A DNA stretch of 35,315 nt, from positions 1-35,315 of the forward strand of contig CANJLH010000030.1 of the NCBI GenBank assembly GCA_947475415.1. The letters are read 5' to 3'. Within the stretch, counting starts at the first letter, position 1. The number at the start of each line of letters is the position of its first letter. A program made the position numbers and the translations under genes. The notes beneath the pieces are model-generated. The model did not search any database, was not told where the DNA came from, and worked only from the letters and a program-made list of their open reading frames with translations. The stretch comes from Caulobacteraceae bacterium (GTDB lineage Bacteria > Pseudomonadota > Alphaproteobacteria > Caulobacterales > Caulobacteraceae). Of the stretch, positions 8,178 to 16,427 are shown in pieces.

Positions 8178-9290
8178 ATGGACGCACCCGCCCACATCGA
8201 CCGCGCGGCGATCTTGGCGGCCCTCGATCAGGTGACCGATCCGAAGACCGGCAAGGGGCTCACCGCAGCCGGTCTGGTCCGCGGATTGACGATTCGCGGC
8301 GATCGGGCGGCCTTCATGCTGGAGGTCCCGGCGCCGGAGATCGCTCGCTACCAGGGGGTCCGCGACGCCGCGGAAAAAGCGATGGCGGCGCTGCCGGGTG
8401 TGGGCAAGGCGCAGGTGGTGCTGACCTCCGAAGCGTCCGGGCCGGCGCCGGGGGTGACCCGCGTTCGTCGGGGCGCGCAGGTCAATCCGGATCCCAAGGG
8501 ACAGATGGCGCCATCGCCGGAGGCGATGCGGCCAGCGCATGTGAAGAAGGTGATCGCCGTGGCCAGTGGCAAGGGCGGGGTGGGCAAGTCGACCATCGCG
8601 GTAAATCTGGCGGTGGCCTTCGCCCGCCTTGGCAAGGCCGCGGGGCTGCTGGACGCCGACGTCTACGGCCCCTCCGCGCCGACGATGTTGGGGGTGGACG
8701 GCGACCCGGAGTTCGACAAGGTGCTGCAAAAGCTGATCCCGCTCACGGCCTGGGGCGTGAAGGTGATGTCCATCGGCTTCATGGTCGATGAAGGCGCTCC
8801 GATGATCTGGCGCGGCCCAATGGCGTCCTCGGCGGCCCGTCAGATGACCCATGACGTGGCCTGGGGGTCGGAGGATGCGCCCCTGGATGTGCTGATCGTC
8901 GACCTGCCGCCGGGCACCGGCGATGTGCAGTTGACCATGGTCCAGAAACTGAAGCTGGATGGGGTGGTGATCGTCTCGACGCCGCAGGAGATCGCCCTGA
9001 TCGACGCCCGGCGCGCCTCGGCGATGTTCGCCAAGACCACTACCCCAATCCTGGGGGTGGTGGAGAACATGGCCTATTACACTGAGCCTTCGAGCGGCGA
9101 GCCGCTTTATATTTTCGGACGGGGCGGCGCGAGGGCGGAGGCCGGTCGGTTAGGTGTTCCGTTCCTGGGCGAGATCCCGCTGGATCAGGCGCTGCGTGAG
9201 GCCTGCGACCAGGGTCAGCCGGTTTGCGCCACCGCGCCGGATAGCGCCGCGGCGCGGGCGTTCATCGAGATGGCGAAGGCGCTGTCGTAA
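8178..9290 (+). CDS. mrp: Mrp/ApbC/NBP35-family Fe-S cluster carrier ATPase
   Basis: A 370-residue protein implicated in delivering Fe-S clusters to apoproteins. The N-terminal 85 or so residues are a MIP18/DUF59-type domain (ILAALDQVTDPKTGKGL). A variable linker follows, then a ParA/MinD-type ATPase domain with the deviant Walker A GKGGVGKS at about 131-138 and the DLPPGTGDVQLTM switch region. The CxxC usually found after VENM in Mrp/ApbC proteins is absent: the sequence there reads VVENMAYYTEPSSGEPLYIFG with no cysteine. The frame is open upstream, but MDAPAHIDRA is the natural domain start. It is divergent from hflK. Confidence 0.92.
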   Translation: MDAPAHIDRAAILAALDQVTDPKTGKGLTAAGLVRGLTIRGDRAAFMLEVPAPEIARYQGVRDAAEKAMAALPGVGKAQVVLTSEASGPAPGVTRVRRGAQVNPDPKGQMAPSPEAMRPAHVKKVIAVASGKGGVGKSTIAVNLAVAFARLGKAAGLLDADVYGPSAPTMLGVDGDPEFDKVLQKLIPLTAWGVKVMSIGFMVDEGAPMIWRGPMASSAARQMTHDVAWGSEDAPLDVLIVDLPPGTGDVQLTMVQKLKLDGVVIVSTPQEIALIDARRASAMFAKTTTPILGVVENMAYYTEPSSGEPLYIFGRGGARAEAGRLGVPFLGEIPLDQALREACDQGQPVCATAPDSAAARAFIEMAKALS

Positions 9291-9308
9291 GGCGTCCCGG
9301 CGCGGCCC

Positions 9309-10247
9309 TCAAGGTTTTGCGAATTTCACAAGCACCCGCTGGCCGATGAGGAACGGCGCCCCATCGGCGCTCACCACCACCTCGACCACGCGCTCATCGG
9401 TGCGCTCGGAGGGGTCGTCCGACTGCAGTTTGCGCGCGCCGAACACGCCGGCCCTGCGCACCACCCGTCCCGGGAATGACTTGGCGGGATCGGCTTCCGG
9501 CGAAAGCTGGACGGACTGTCCCTCGACCACGAAGGGCAGGGCGCTTTCGGAAAGTTCGGCCCGAACGATGCGTTTTCCGACCGGCTCCAGTTCGAACATG
9601 TTGGAGACGTTCAGGGTCGAGGCGCCGGCGCCCGGATTGGCGTAACGGCGCACGATCCGTCCATCCGCCGGCGCACGTATCATGGTGAGCTCCAGCTCAT
9701 AGCGCGCCTGTTCCAGCTTGGCCTGGGCCGAGGCGACGGCGGCCTTCTGGGCGGCCAGACGGGCGTCGGCGTCGCGGATCACGTCGGCGGCCTGGTCCAA
9801 CTTCTGGGCGGCGATAAAGTTGGAGTCGACCAACGCCTTGAGGCGCTCGTATTCCCGCTTGGCGGAGGACTGGTCCACCTCGATGATCCGGATCTGGGCC
9901 TCCACCTGGGCGAGTTCGGCCTCCGCCGCGGCGGCGGCCAGGCGCGGCTCGGTGTCCTCAAGGCGCGCCAGCAGCTGGTCCTTGGTCACCGGATCGCCTT
10001 CCTCGACGAACACTTCGGCGATGATCCCGGCGCGGCGGGCGGCCACGGCGATCACCCCGCCGTCCACGTCGGCCTTGCCGTTGGCGATGGCGACATAGGG
10101 GCTCACCGGCGTCATGGCGGTCTTGCCTTCGGCGACCTTTTCCTTGCTGACGTTGACCTGGCTGGCGATCACGCCGCCACCGGCGATCAGCGCCAGCACC
10201 GAGGCGGCGCCCGACCAGAAACTGGTGCGACGGAAGATTGAGGGCAT
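9309..10247 (-). CDS. Membrane-fusion (HlyD-like, DevB-type) subunit of an ABC exporter
   Basis: A 312-residue periplasmic adaptor with one N-terminal transmembrane helix (about residues 9-29). A lipoyl-like half-motif (GVIAVAARRAGIIAEVFVEEGDPVTKDQLLARLED) is followed by a long alpha-helical hairpin (about 105-190) and the second lipoyl half (YELELTMIRAPADGRIVRRYANPGAG). A beta-barrel region follows. Six bases separate it from the ATPase gene, and the permease lies beyond, all in one direction. The order permease, ATPase, adaptor in one transcript defines a tripartite exporter like cyanobacterial DevBCA or MacAB. The transported substrate is unknown. No outer-membrane TolC-like gene is nearby. 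Confidence 0.88.
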   Translation of the reverse strand: MPSIFRRTSFWSGAASVLALIAGGGVIASQVNVSKEKVAEGKTAMTPVSPYVAIANGKADVDGGVIAVAARRAGIIAEVFVEEGDPVTKDQLLARLEDTEPRLAAAAAEAELAQVEAQIRIIEVDQSSAKREYERLKALVDSNFIAAQKLDQAADVIRDADARLAAQKAAVASAQAKLEQARYELELTMIRAPADGRIVRRYANPGAGASTLNVSNMFELEPVGKRIVRAELSESALPFVVEGQSVQLSPEADPAKSFPGRVVRRAGVFGARKLQSDDPSERTDERVVEVVVSADGAPFLIGQRVLVKFAKP

Positions 10248-10253
10248 CGGGTG

Positions 10254-10997
10254 TCAGGCTCCCTGTTGCGCGGTTCTGGGCAGGTGCGGCGTCACCCTAG
10301 GGGTGATCGGCCGATCCTCCAGGATGCGCCCATCTTCAATTCTGATGATGTGGTCGGCGTAGGCGGCGAGGCGGGCGTCATGGGTGACGCAGATCACCGC
10401 GGCGTTGCGTTGCTTGGCTGCACGCTGAAGCAGGCGGATCACCGATTGCCCGGTTTCTCCGTCCAGCGCGCTGGTGGGTTCGTCCGCGAACAGGATGTCG
10501 GGATCCTTTGCAAGGGCCCGGGCGATGGCAACGCGCTGCTTCTCGCCGCCGGACATCTCCGCTGGACGTTGGTGCATTCGCGCGCTCAGGCCCACCTCGG
10601 TCAGCGCTTCTTCGGCGACGATCCGCGCCTTGTCCGGGTGATAGCCCTTGTAGGTCAGGACCACGGAGACCTGCTGAACCGCGGTCAGCGCCGGGAACAG
10701 GTTGAAACCCTGAAAGATGAAGCCGCAGTGGTCGAGGCGGAACCGGTCAATTGCCCCGGGTTTGCGGCTCCAAAGGTCGCGGCCGAACGCCTCGACGCGC
10801 CCGCTGTCCGGGCGGAGCAGGCCGGAAAGTGCGGCGAGCAGGGTCGATTTGCCGGAACCCGACGGCCCCATCACCAAGGTGAGTTCGCCGGCCCGGGCTT
10901 CAAAGTCCACATGGCGCAACACCTCCACCTCGGCGCGGCCGGTCTTGAACCGCTTGCTGAGGCCTTCGGCGAAAATGGCGGGCGAAGCGGCGGTCAT
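10254..10997 (-). CDS. ABC transporter ATP-binding protein (LolD/MacB/DevA-like)
   Basis: A 247-residue nucleotide-binding subunit. Walker A is GPSGSGKS at about residues 44-51, the signature is MSGGEKQRVAIARALA, and Walker B is ILFADEPTSALD, followed by the switch histidine in VTHDARL. This subclass pairs with FtsX-type permeases and works by mechanotransmission, not by passing substrate through a membrane channel. The frame is open upstream to 11156, but MTAASPAIFAEG fits the domain start and overlaps the permease stop by four bases (ATGA), indicating translational coupling. Confidence 0.93.
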   Translation of the reverse strand: MTAASPAIFAEGLSKRFKTGRAEVEVLRHVDFEARAGELTLVMGPSGSGKSTLLAALSGLLRPDSGRVEAFGRDLWSRKPGAIDRFRLDHCGFIFQGFNLFPALTAVQQVSVVLTYKGYHPDKARIVAEEALTEVGLSARMHQRPAEMSGGEKQRVAIARALAKDPDILFADEPTSALDGETGQSVIRLLQRAAKQRNAAVICVTHDARLAAYADHIIRIEDGRILEDRPITPRVTPHLPRTAQQGA

Positions 10998-12136
10998 CTG
11001 AGCAGATCCGCCGGTTCGCTCTTGTGGAGCACGCCCATGGACATGGCTCCCGATCCGAAGGCGATGACCAGCAACACGATCGAGATGACGCTGATCCAGG
11101 CGGCGGGGAAGATCATCGTCACGCCGTATTGGGTCGCCAGACTCGATATGCCCCACGTGGCCAGTCCGGCGATAGCTAAGCCCAAAAGGCCGATCCAGAA
11201 GGACATTTCGAGCACTACCAGTTGCAATGAGCCAACAGAGACTCCAAGCGCCCGCAGGCTGGCGAATTCGCGGATATTGGCGAGGACGGCGCCGCGCAGG
11301 GTCTGGGAAGTGACGCCCACGCCGATCAGGAATCCCAAGACCGCCGAGAAGCCCAGGATCACCCCAACGATTTGTTGCTTCAGCAAGGCGCGTTCGTTGG
11401 CGGCGGTGAGTTCCTCCCGAGTCCAGGCGCGATAGGCGCCGCCCGATGTGGTGTTGAGCTGGTCGCGGACAGCCAGCGTCTGGCGCGGATCTTTCAGGGC
11501 CACCATCAGCGGCCCGGTGGAGCCGTCGCGCCCGCCTGCGCCCAGCATGCGCATGGTGTCGCGGCTCATCACCACGGTGACCTGGTTGATGTCGCCATAG
11601 CCTTCCAGGACCGCAGCGACGCGCACGGTGCGACCGGACAGCATCGCCTTGTCGCCAGGCTTCACGCCAAGCCGCTTCAGCGCAGAGCGATCGATGGCGA
11701 CCGCATAGGGCGCCATCAGCGCGACACGGGTGGCTTCGTCGTAGTCGAGCGGCAAGGTCACGGCGCCGGGGCGGGGATCGACCATGCGCATCAGCACGTA
11801 TTGGGTGACCTTCTTCTCGCCGGCGTCCGGAATGTTGCTCCAGGAGCCGCCCGCTCCATCCACGCTCGCAACCTCGGCCACCTGGGGATGCATGTAGATC
11901 AGAGGGGCGATGCGAGCGGGCAGATTGGTGGGGCCGCTACCAATCAGGGCGTCCATTTTCGGCGGCATGATGATCACCTGCGCGCGGGAGCGGTCGATGG
12001 TCGCGGTGAGCGCGTGAACGATGCCTGTAAACATGCCGATCTGGGCGAAAATCAGCACGCCGGAAAAGGCGAGCGCGATCACCGCCGCCAGATAGCGTCG
12101 CCATTCGTAGATCAGGGTGGCCAGCGCCAGGGACAT
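10994..12136 (-). CDS. FtsX-like (DevC-type) ABC transporter permease
   Basis: A 380-residue membrane subunit. One N-terminal helix (about residues 14-36, YLAAVIALAFSGVLIFAQIGMF) is followed by a large periplasmic domain of about 200 residues. Three C-terminal helices follow, the first around GVILGFSAVLGFLIGVGVTSQ. This is the four-helix FtsX/MacB/DevC topology. I place the start at MSLALATLIYEW; the longer open frame upstream (to 12403) crosses into nupC and has no membrane or domain signal. It is the first gene of the exporter operon and is divergent from nupC. Confidence 0.9.
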   Translation of the reverse strand: MSLALATLIYEWRRYLAAVIALAFSGVLIFAQIGMFTGIVHALTATIDRSRAQVIIMPPKMDALIGSGPTNLPARIAPLIYMHPQVAEVASVDGAGGSWSNIPDAGEKKVTQYVLMRMVDPRPGAVTLPLDYDEATRVALMAPYAVAIDRSALKRLGVKPGDKAMLSGRTVRVAAVLEGYGDINQVTVVMSRDTMRMLGAGGRDGSTGPLMVALKDPRQTLAVRDQLNTTSGGAYRAWTREELTAANERALLKQQIVGVILGFSAVLGFLIGVGVTSQTLRGAVLANIREFASLRALGVSVGSLQLVVLEMSFWIGLLGLAIAGLATWGISSLATQYGVTMIFPAAWISVISIVLLVIAFGSGAMSMGVLHKSEPADLLR

Positions 12137-12192
12137 CCGTATCTTCTCCGACCTGACAATTGACGTTGGGAAGGCTTCAAACGGAGTTAATT

Positions 12193-12242
12193 CCAGCGGT
12201 TGCGGTTTCAATTTTCCGCATTTGCAACCGCTGGTTTTTTTT
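12193..12242 (+). terminator. Intrinsic-terminator-like hairpin in the nupC leader
   Basis: CCAGCGGTTGC (12193-12203) and its perfect complement GCAACCGCTGG (12224-12234) form an 11-bp stem around a 20-nt loop, followed directly by eight T (12235-12242). The nupC ribosome-binding site GGAGGGG (12243-12249) begins at the very next base. No plus-strand gene lies immediately upstream, since the exporter operon diverges here. The hairpin would therefore have to act on transcripts entering nupC, as an attenuator, or on antisense transcripts from within the exporter genes. The inverted repeat could alternatively be a protein-binding operator. Confidence 0.6.
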
Positions 12243-12261
12243 GGAGGGGCCCGCAAGCACA

Positions 12262-13536
12262 ATGTTCCGAGCTGAAAACGCCCAAAGTCTGACTGGTATC
12301 GTCGTCGTGTTGGCGATCTGTTGGAGCCTGTCCGAGGCGCGCGGCCGATTTCCCTGGCGGCTGGCGCTTGGCGCGTTGGCGGCCCAGGCGGGGCTGGTCG
12401 CATTGCTGTTCGGAGCGCCGGGCGCCCGCGCGGTGATCGAGGCGATCAACCGGGCTGTGGACGGTCTCGCCGCGGCTACGGCCCAGGGCGCCCAGTTCGT
12501 GTTCGGCTACCTGGGCGGCGGAGATCAACCTTATGTGGTGGCCGACCGCGGCGCCCTGTTCGTGTTCGCCTTCAATGTCCTGCCGCTGATCCTGGTGATT
12601 TCGGCGCTGTCGGCGCTGCTTTGGCACTGGCATGTCTTGCGGTGGATCACCCGGGGGTTTGGCTATCTATTCCAGAAGACCATGGGGCTGGGGGGCGCCT
12701 CAGCGCTGGCGGTGGCGGCCAACATTTTCCTGGGAATGATTGAAAGCCCCATCGTTATCAGGGCTTACCTGGATGAACTTACGCGCTCCGAGCTGTTCCT
12801 GATGATTGTTGTGGGCCTGGCGACCGTGGCCGGCTCCACAATGGTGGCCTATGCGGCGATCCTGAAGGCGTCGTTGCCCAACGCCGCGGCGCATGTCCTG
12901 GCGGCTTCGATTATTTCGGCGCCGGCCGGTGTCCTGCTGGCGCGGATCATGATCCCGGAGACGCCTGGAATCGGCGGCGCCTACGCCGACTACACGAGCC
13001 TGCTGCGCTATGACTCGGCCATCGACGCCATCAGCAAGGGAACCATGGATGGGCTTACCGTGGTGCTCAACATCTCCGCGACGTTGATCGTGTTCGTTTC
13101 GCTGGTGGCGATTGGCGACGGCGTTCTGGGCGCGCTGCCTGACGTGGCTGGCCAACCCCTCAGCGCAGAACGCATCCTGGGATTTGTGTTCGCGCCGCTG
13201 GCCTGGACCCTGGGCGTGGCCTGGGAAGAAGCCGGGATGGCGGGTCGGCTCCTGGGCGTGAAGCTGATGCTCACTGAGTTCATCGCCTTCATCCGGCTGG
13301 GCGCGATCCCAGCCGCAGATATGAGCGAGCGGACGCGGATGATTATGACCTATGCACTTTGCGGCTTCGCAAACGTCGGATCCGTGGGAATAACGGTGTC
13401 CGGCATGGGCGTGCTCATGCCGGACCGTCGTCGGGAGATCATCGGGCTGGTCTGGAAGGCGTTGCTCGCCGGTTTCCTGGCCACTTGCATGACCGCGGCG
13501 GTGGTGGGCGCGATGCCGCGGGAACTTTTCGGCTGA
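12262..13536 (+). CDS. nupC: Concentrative nucleoside transporter (NupC/CNT family)
   Basis: A 424-residue inner-membrane nucleoside:cation symporter. Hydrophobic segments occur throughout. Family features include GALFVFAFNVLPLILVISALSALLWH in the first third, the re-entrant/substrate region ALAVAANIFLGMIESPIVIRAYL, the GSTMVAYAAIL segment, and the C-terminal YALCGFANVGSVGITVSGMGVLMP region. Start at MFRAENAQSLTG with GGAGGGG 12 bases upstream, a rather long spacing. It is preceded by a terminator-like hairpin, suggesting regulated leader transcription. A GST gene follows 12 bases after the stop. Confidence 0.94.
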   Translation: MFRAENAQSLTGIVVVLAICWSLSEARGRFPWRLALGALAAQAGLVALLFGAPGARAVIEAINRAVDGLAAATAQGAQFVFGYLGGGDQPYVVADRGALFVFAFNVLPLILVISALSALLWHWHVLRWITRGFGYLFQKTMGLGGASALAVAANIFLGMIESPIVIRAYLDELTRSELFLMIVVGLATVAGSTMVAYAAILKASLPNAAAHVLAASIISAPAGVLLARIMIPETPGIGGAYADYTSLLRYDSAIDAISKGTMDGLTVVLNISATLIVFVSLVAIGDGVLGALPDVAGQPLSAERILGFVFAPLAWTLGVAWEEAGMAGRLLGVKLMLTEFIAFIRLGAIPAADMSERTRMIMTYALCGFANVGSVGITVSGMGVLMPDRRREIIGLVWKALLAGFLATCMTAAVVGAMPRELFG

Positions 13537-13548
13537 AGGAGGCCAAGC

Positions 13549-14166
13549 ATGAAACTCTACGACAGTCCCAGGGCGCCCAATCCGCGTCGCGTACGTTGGT
13601 TCATGGTCGAGAAGGGGATCGAGGACATTGAAATCGTCCCGGTCAACCTGCTGGAAGGCGAACATAAAAAGCCGGAGTTCCTGGCCAAGTTCGGGGCCGC
13701 ACAACTACCGGCGCTCGAGCTGGACGACGGGAAGGCGCTCACCGAGTCCATCGCCATCTGCCGCTATCTGGAGAGCCGCTATCCGGAGCCGAACCTGTTC
13801 GGGCGCACCCCGCAGGAGACGGCGGTCATCGAGATGTGGCTGCGCCGGGTGGAATTCGGGGTCGCCGCACCCCTGATGCAGACGGTGCGCCATACGCATC
13901 CGGCGCTGGCGGTGCTCGAGACGCCAAACCCGGCGGTGGCGGCCTATAACCAGCAAAACGGCCATCGCGGCCTCGCCATGCTCGATGCGCAACTGACCGG
14001 ACGCGAATGGATCGCGGCGGACCGGCTGACGATCGCTGATATTGCGGCGTTCATCGGCATTGACTTCACTCGCATGATCAAGATGCCGATCCCTGAGACG
14101 CTGACGAACCTCGGGCGTTGGCTGGAAGCCATGCGGGCGCGACCCGCGGCCAAGGTGGCGGTGTGA
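13549..14166 (+). CDS. Glutathione S-transferase family protein
   Basis: A 205-residue soluble protein with an N-terminal thioredoxin-fold domain (MKLYDSPRAPNPRRVRWFMVEKG; the cis-proline region AQLPALEL; the glutathione gamma-Glu contact LTESIAICRYLESRYP) and an all-alpha C-terminal domain with the conserved LTIADIAAF helix. A strong AAGGAGG site lies 6 bases before the ATG. The substrate is unknown. Its stop overlaps the GTG start of the next gene (GTGTGA), so the two are coupled. Confidence 0.92.
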   Translation: MKLYDSPRAPNPRRVRWFMVEKGIEDIEIVPVNLLEGEHKKPEFLAKFGAAQLPALELDDGKALTESIAICRYLESRYPEPNLFGRTPQETAVIEMWLRRVEFGVAAPLMQTVRHTHPALAVLETPNPAVAAYNQQNGHRGLAMLDAQLTGREWIAADRLTIADIAAFIGIDFTRMIKMPIPETLTNLGRWLEAMRARPAAKVAV

Positions 14167-14672
14167 GGCTGACCGCGGCGGCCGTCGCGGCGGCGCTTGC
14201 TCTAGCTGCGCCAGCGGCCGCGCAGAGCCTTAAGGTCACTGGGCTTGACGGATCAGTGAAGAGCCTGACTGCTGCGGACGTTGCGGGCCTGCCTCGGGCC
14301 AAGGCGAAGCTCACCGAGAATGGCAAGAGGCGTCTCTACGAGGGCGCGATCCTTAGCCATGTGCTGCGCATGGGCGGCCTGCCCATGGGCCAGCGCCTGC
14401 ATGGCGACCCGCTGCGGGCCTACCTAGTCATCGCCGGCGCCGATGGCTTCGAGGCGGTCTACGCCCTGGTGGAGGTGGATCCTGACACCCATGCCGACAC
14501 GGTGATCCTGGCCGACCGGGTGGACGGCGGGCCGTTGCCCGCCAAACAGGCGCCCTGGCGTGTGGTCTCATCCGGCGACCGAAAAGGCTGGCGGGCGGTT
14601 TATGCGGTCAGTTCGATTGAGGCGCGGTCAGCGTCTGGGGCGGCGACCGGCATGGACCACGCCGGTCACTAG
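14163..14672 (+). CDS. Small secreted protein with SUOX-like (oxidoreductase molybdopterin-binding) fold
   Basis: A 169-residue protein starting at GTG within the preceding stop (GTGTGA). Residues 1-20 are a clear Sec signal peptide (RLTAAAVAAALALAAPAAAQ, cleavage after AQ likely). The mature part (SLKVTGLDGSVKSLTAADVAGLP, YEGAILSHVLRMGG, YLVIAGADGFEAVYALVEVDP, ILADRVDGGPLP, PWRVVSSGDRKGWRAVYAVSSIE) resembles short members of the sulfite-oxidase-type molybdopterin-binding superfamily. It contains no cysteine at all, so it cannot supply the Mo-ligand cysteine of true sulfite oxidases. The role is unknown; a non-catalytic binding protein is possible. Confidence 0.75.
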   Translation: MRLTAAAVAAALALAAPAAAQSLKVTGLDGSVKSLTAADVAGLPRAKAKLTENGKRRLYEGAILSHVLRMGGLPMGQRLHGDPLRAYLVIAGADGFEAVYALVEVDPDTHADTVILADRVDGGPLPAKQAPWRVVSSGDRKGWRAVYAVSSIEARSASGAATGMDHAGH

Positions 14673-14684
14673 TTCGGCGGCGAC

Positions 14685-15146
14685 TCAGCCCGCCCACTTG
14701 CCCGAACGCTTGATGACGCCGGAGAAATTCAACACCGGCTCACCGGCGACGCTGAGCAGTCCGCGGGCGAACAGCATGGATCGGCCGGCCTTGATCACCT
14801 CGCCGGTCCCTTCCACCATCGCACCGACGGGGACGGCGCCGACGAAGTCTGTGTTCAGGGTGGCGGTCACGGCCGGCGCATCATCCAGCGCCTGCCTGGA
14901 CACGAAGAACAATGTGTAGTCGGCGAAGGTCATCAGTGCGCCGCCGTGCATGAAATCACCGACGTTCATGTGATGCGCCGCAGCCCGGAACGCCGTGCGC
15001 GGAACGCCCGCCTCATCGTAGCGGCAAAAGAGCGGGCCGATGAAGGCCTCGAAGGGGTCGCGTCCCCATTGGAACCAGCCGGCCCAGGCGGGGTCTTCGG
15101 CCGGCGTCATGGGGCCGTAGCCGTCGTGTCGAGATTCCAGGGTCAT
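14685..15146 (-). CDS. PaaI-like hotdog-fold acyl-CoA thioesterase
   Basis: A 153-residue single hotdog domain. The characteristic central helix motif is NVGDFMHGGALMTFADYTLFFVSR (compare HGGxxxxxAD), followed by VTATLNTDFVGAVPVGAMVEGTGEVIKAGRSMLFARG, the usual beta-sheet half. Such enzymes hydrolyse acyl- or aryl-CoA thioesters; the exact substrate is unknown. It is convergent with the preceding secreted-protein gene (12-base gap) and divergent from an acyl-CoA dehydrogenase, a context that fits fatty- or branched-acid catabolism. Confidence 0.88.
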   Translation of the reverse strand: MTLESRHDGYGPMTPAEDPAWAGWFQWGRDPFEAFIGPLFCRYDEAGVPRTAFRAAAHHMNVGDFMHGGALMTFADYTLFFVSRQALDDAPAVTATLNTDFVGAVPVGAMVEGTGEVIKAGRSMLFARGLLSVAGEPVLNFSGVIKRSGKWAG

Positions 15147-15277
15147 CAGGTTCCTCGCGATTGGCGGGTGTCCGGCGCCCAGGCCTACCCAGAGCCGCGT
15201 TGGCGAGCAAGGCGCACGTCTGGCGATCCGGCCAGTTTCGCCCTATGGCGTCGGCGCGCTTTACAGGAGAAGATCGC

Positions 15278-16426
15278 ATGGCCCTCGACGCTGATACTCG
15301 CCAGCAACTGCTCGACACTCTCCGACGCTTCGTGAGCGAACGCCTGCGGCCTTTGGAAGCCCAGGTCGCAGAGGACGACCGTATCCCGGACGCAGTGCTG
15401 GACGAGATGAAGGCTCTGGGCCTGTTCGGCCTGTCGATCCCGGTGGAATACGGCGGCCTGGACCTTTCCATGGAGGACGAATGCCTGGCGATGATGGAGA
15501 TGGGCCGCACCAGCCCGGCGTTCCGCTCCGCCTTCGGCACCAATGTGGGGATCGGCAGCCAGGGCCTGGTGATGTTCGGGACTGAGGACCAGAAGGCCAG
15601 GTATCTGCCGAAGATCGCCAGCGGCGAGCACGTGATCTCCTTCGCCCTCACCGAGCCGGAAGCCGGGTCGGACAGCGCCAATGTCCAGACCCGGGCGATC
15701 CGCGACGGGGATTGCTACGTGCTGAACGGGACCAAGCGCTACATCACCAACGCCAACCGCGCGCACCTATTCACGGTTATGGCCCGCAGCGATCCGGAGC
15801 GGAAGGGCGCCAGCGGGGTCAGCGCCTTTGTGGTGGAGCGAAACTTGCCGGGTCTGTCGGTTGGCAAGCCGGAAAAGAAGATGGGCCAGCAGGGCGCCCA
15901 CATATGCGACGTTATCTTCGACAATGTTCGGGTCCCCGCCGAAAACCGATTGGGCGCGGAGGGCGAGGGATTCAAGGTGGCCATGCAGGTACTGGACCGG
16001 GGCCGGCTGCACATCTCGGCGATCTGCGTCGGCGTGGCCGAGCGGCTGATCGCCGACTGCGTGGCCTATGCCGCCGAGCGTAAGCAGTTCGGCCAGGCCA
16101 TCGCCGGTTTCCAGCTGGTACAGGGGATGATCGCCGACTCCAAGACCGACGCCCTGGCCGCCCGGGCGCTGACCCTGGAGTCGGCCCGCAAGCGCGATCA
16201 GGGCGAGCCGGTCACCCTGGAAGCGGCGGCGGCGAAGTATTTCGCCTCGGAGATGGTGGGCCGGGTCGCCGACCGGGCGGTGCAGATCTTTGGCGGCGCC
16301 GGCTATGTGGCCGACCACGGGATCGAGCGCTTCTACCGCGACGTGCGCATCTTCCGCATCTACGAGGGATCGAGCCAGATCCAGCAGGTGGTGATCGCCC
16401 GAGAGACGATGAAGCGGGGAGGTTGA
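15278..16426 (+). CDS. Acyl-CoA dehydrogenase
   Basis: A 382-residue FAD flavoenzyme that introduces the alpha-beta double bond into acyl-CoA. The three-domain architecture is complete. The N-terminal helical domain is followed by the FAD/substrate segment ISFALTEPEAGSDSANVQTRA, and the C-terminal domain contains YAAERKQFGQAIAGFQ. The motif YEGSSQIQQVVIARETM holds the catalytic glutamate in the position used by short-, medium- and branched-chain enzymes. AGGAGA lies 7 bases before the ATG; the open frame upstream has no family similarity. The next gene starts one base after the stop. Confidence 0.93.
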   Translation: MALDADTRQQLLDTLRRFVSERLRPLEAQVAEDDRIPDAVLDEMKALGLFGLSIPVEYGGLDLSMEDECLAMMEMGRTSPAFRSAFGTNVGIGSQGLVMFGTEDQKARYLPKIASGEHVISFALTEPEAGSDSANVQTRAIRDGDCYVLNGTKRYITNANRAHLFTVMARSDPERKGASGVSAFVVERNLPGLSVGKPEKKMGQQGAHICDVIFDNVRVPAENRLGAEGEGFKVAMQVLDRGRLHISAICVGVAERLIADCVAYAAERKQFGQAIAGFQLVQGMIADSKTDALAARALTLESARKRDQGEPVTLEAAAAKYFASEMVGRVADRAVQIFGGAGYVADHGIERFYRDVRIFRIYEGSSQIQQVVIARETMKRGG

Positions 16427-16427
16427 A

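Noticed and set aside
12700..13704. 334-residue open frame antisense to nupC
   Set aside because: His/Arg/Gln-rich shadow frame without any recognisable domain; nupC on the other strand is certain.
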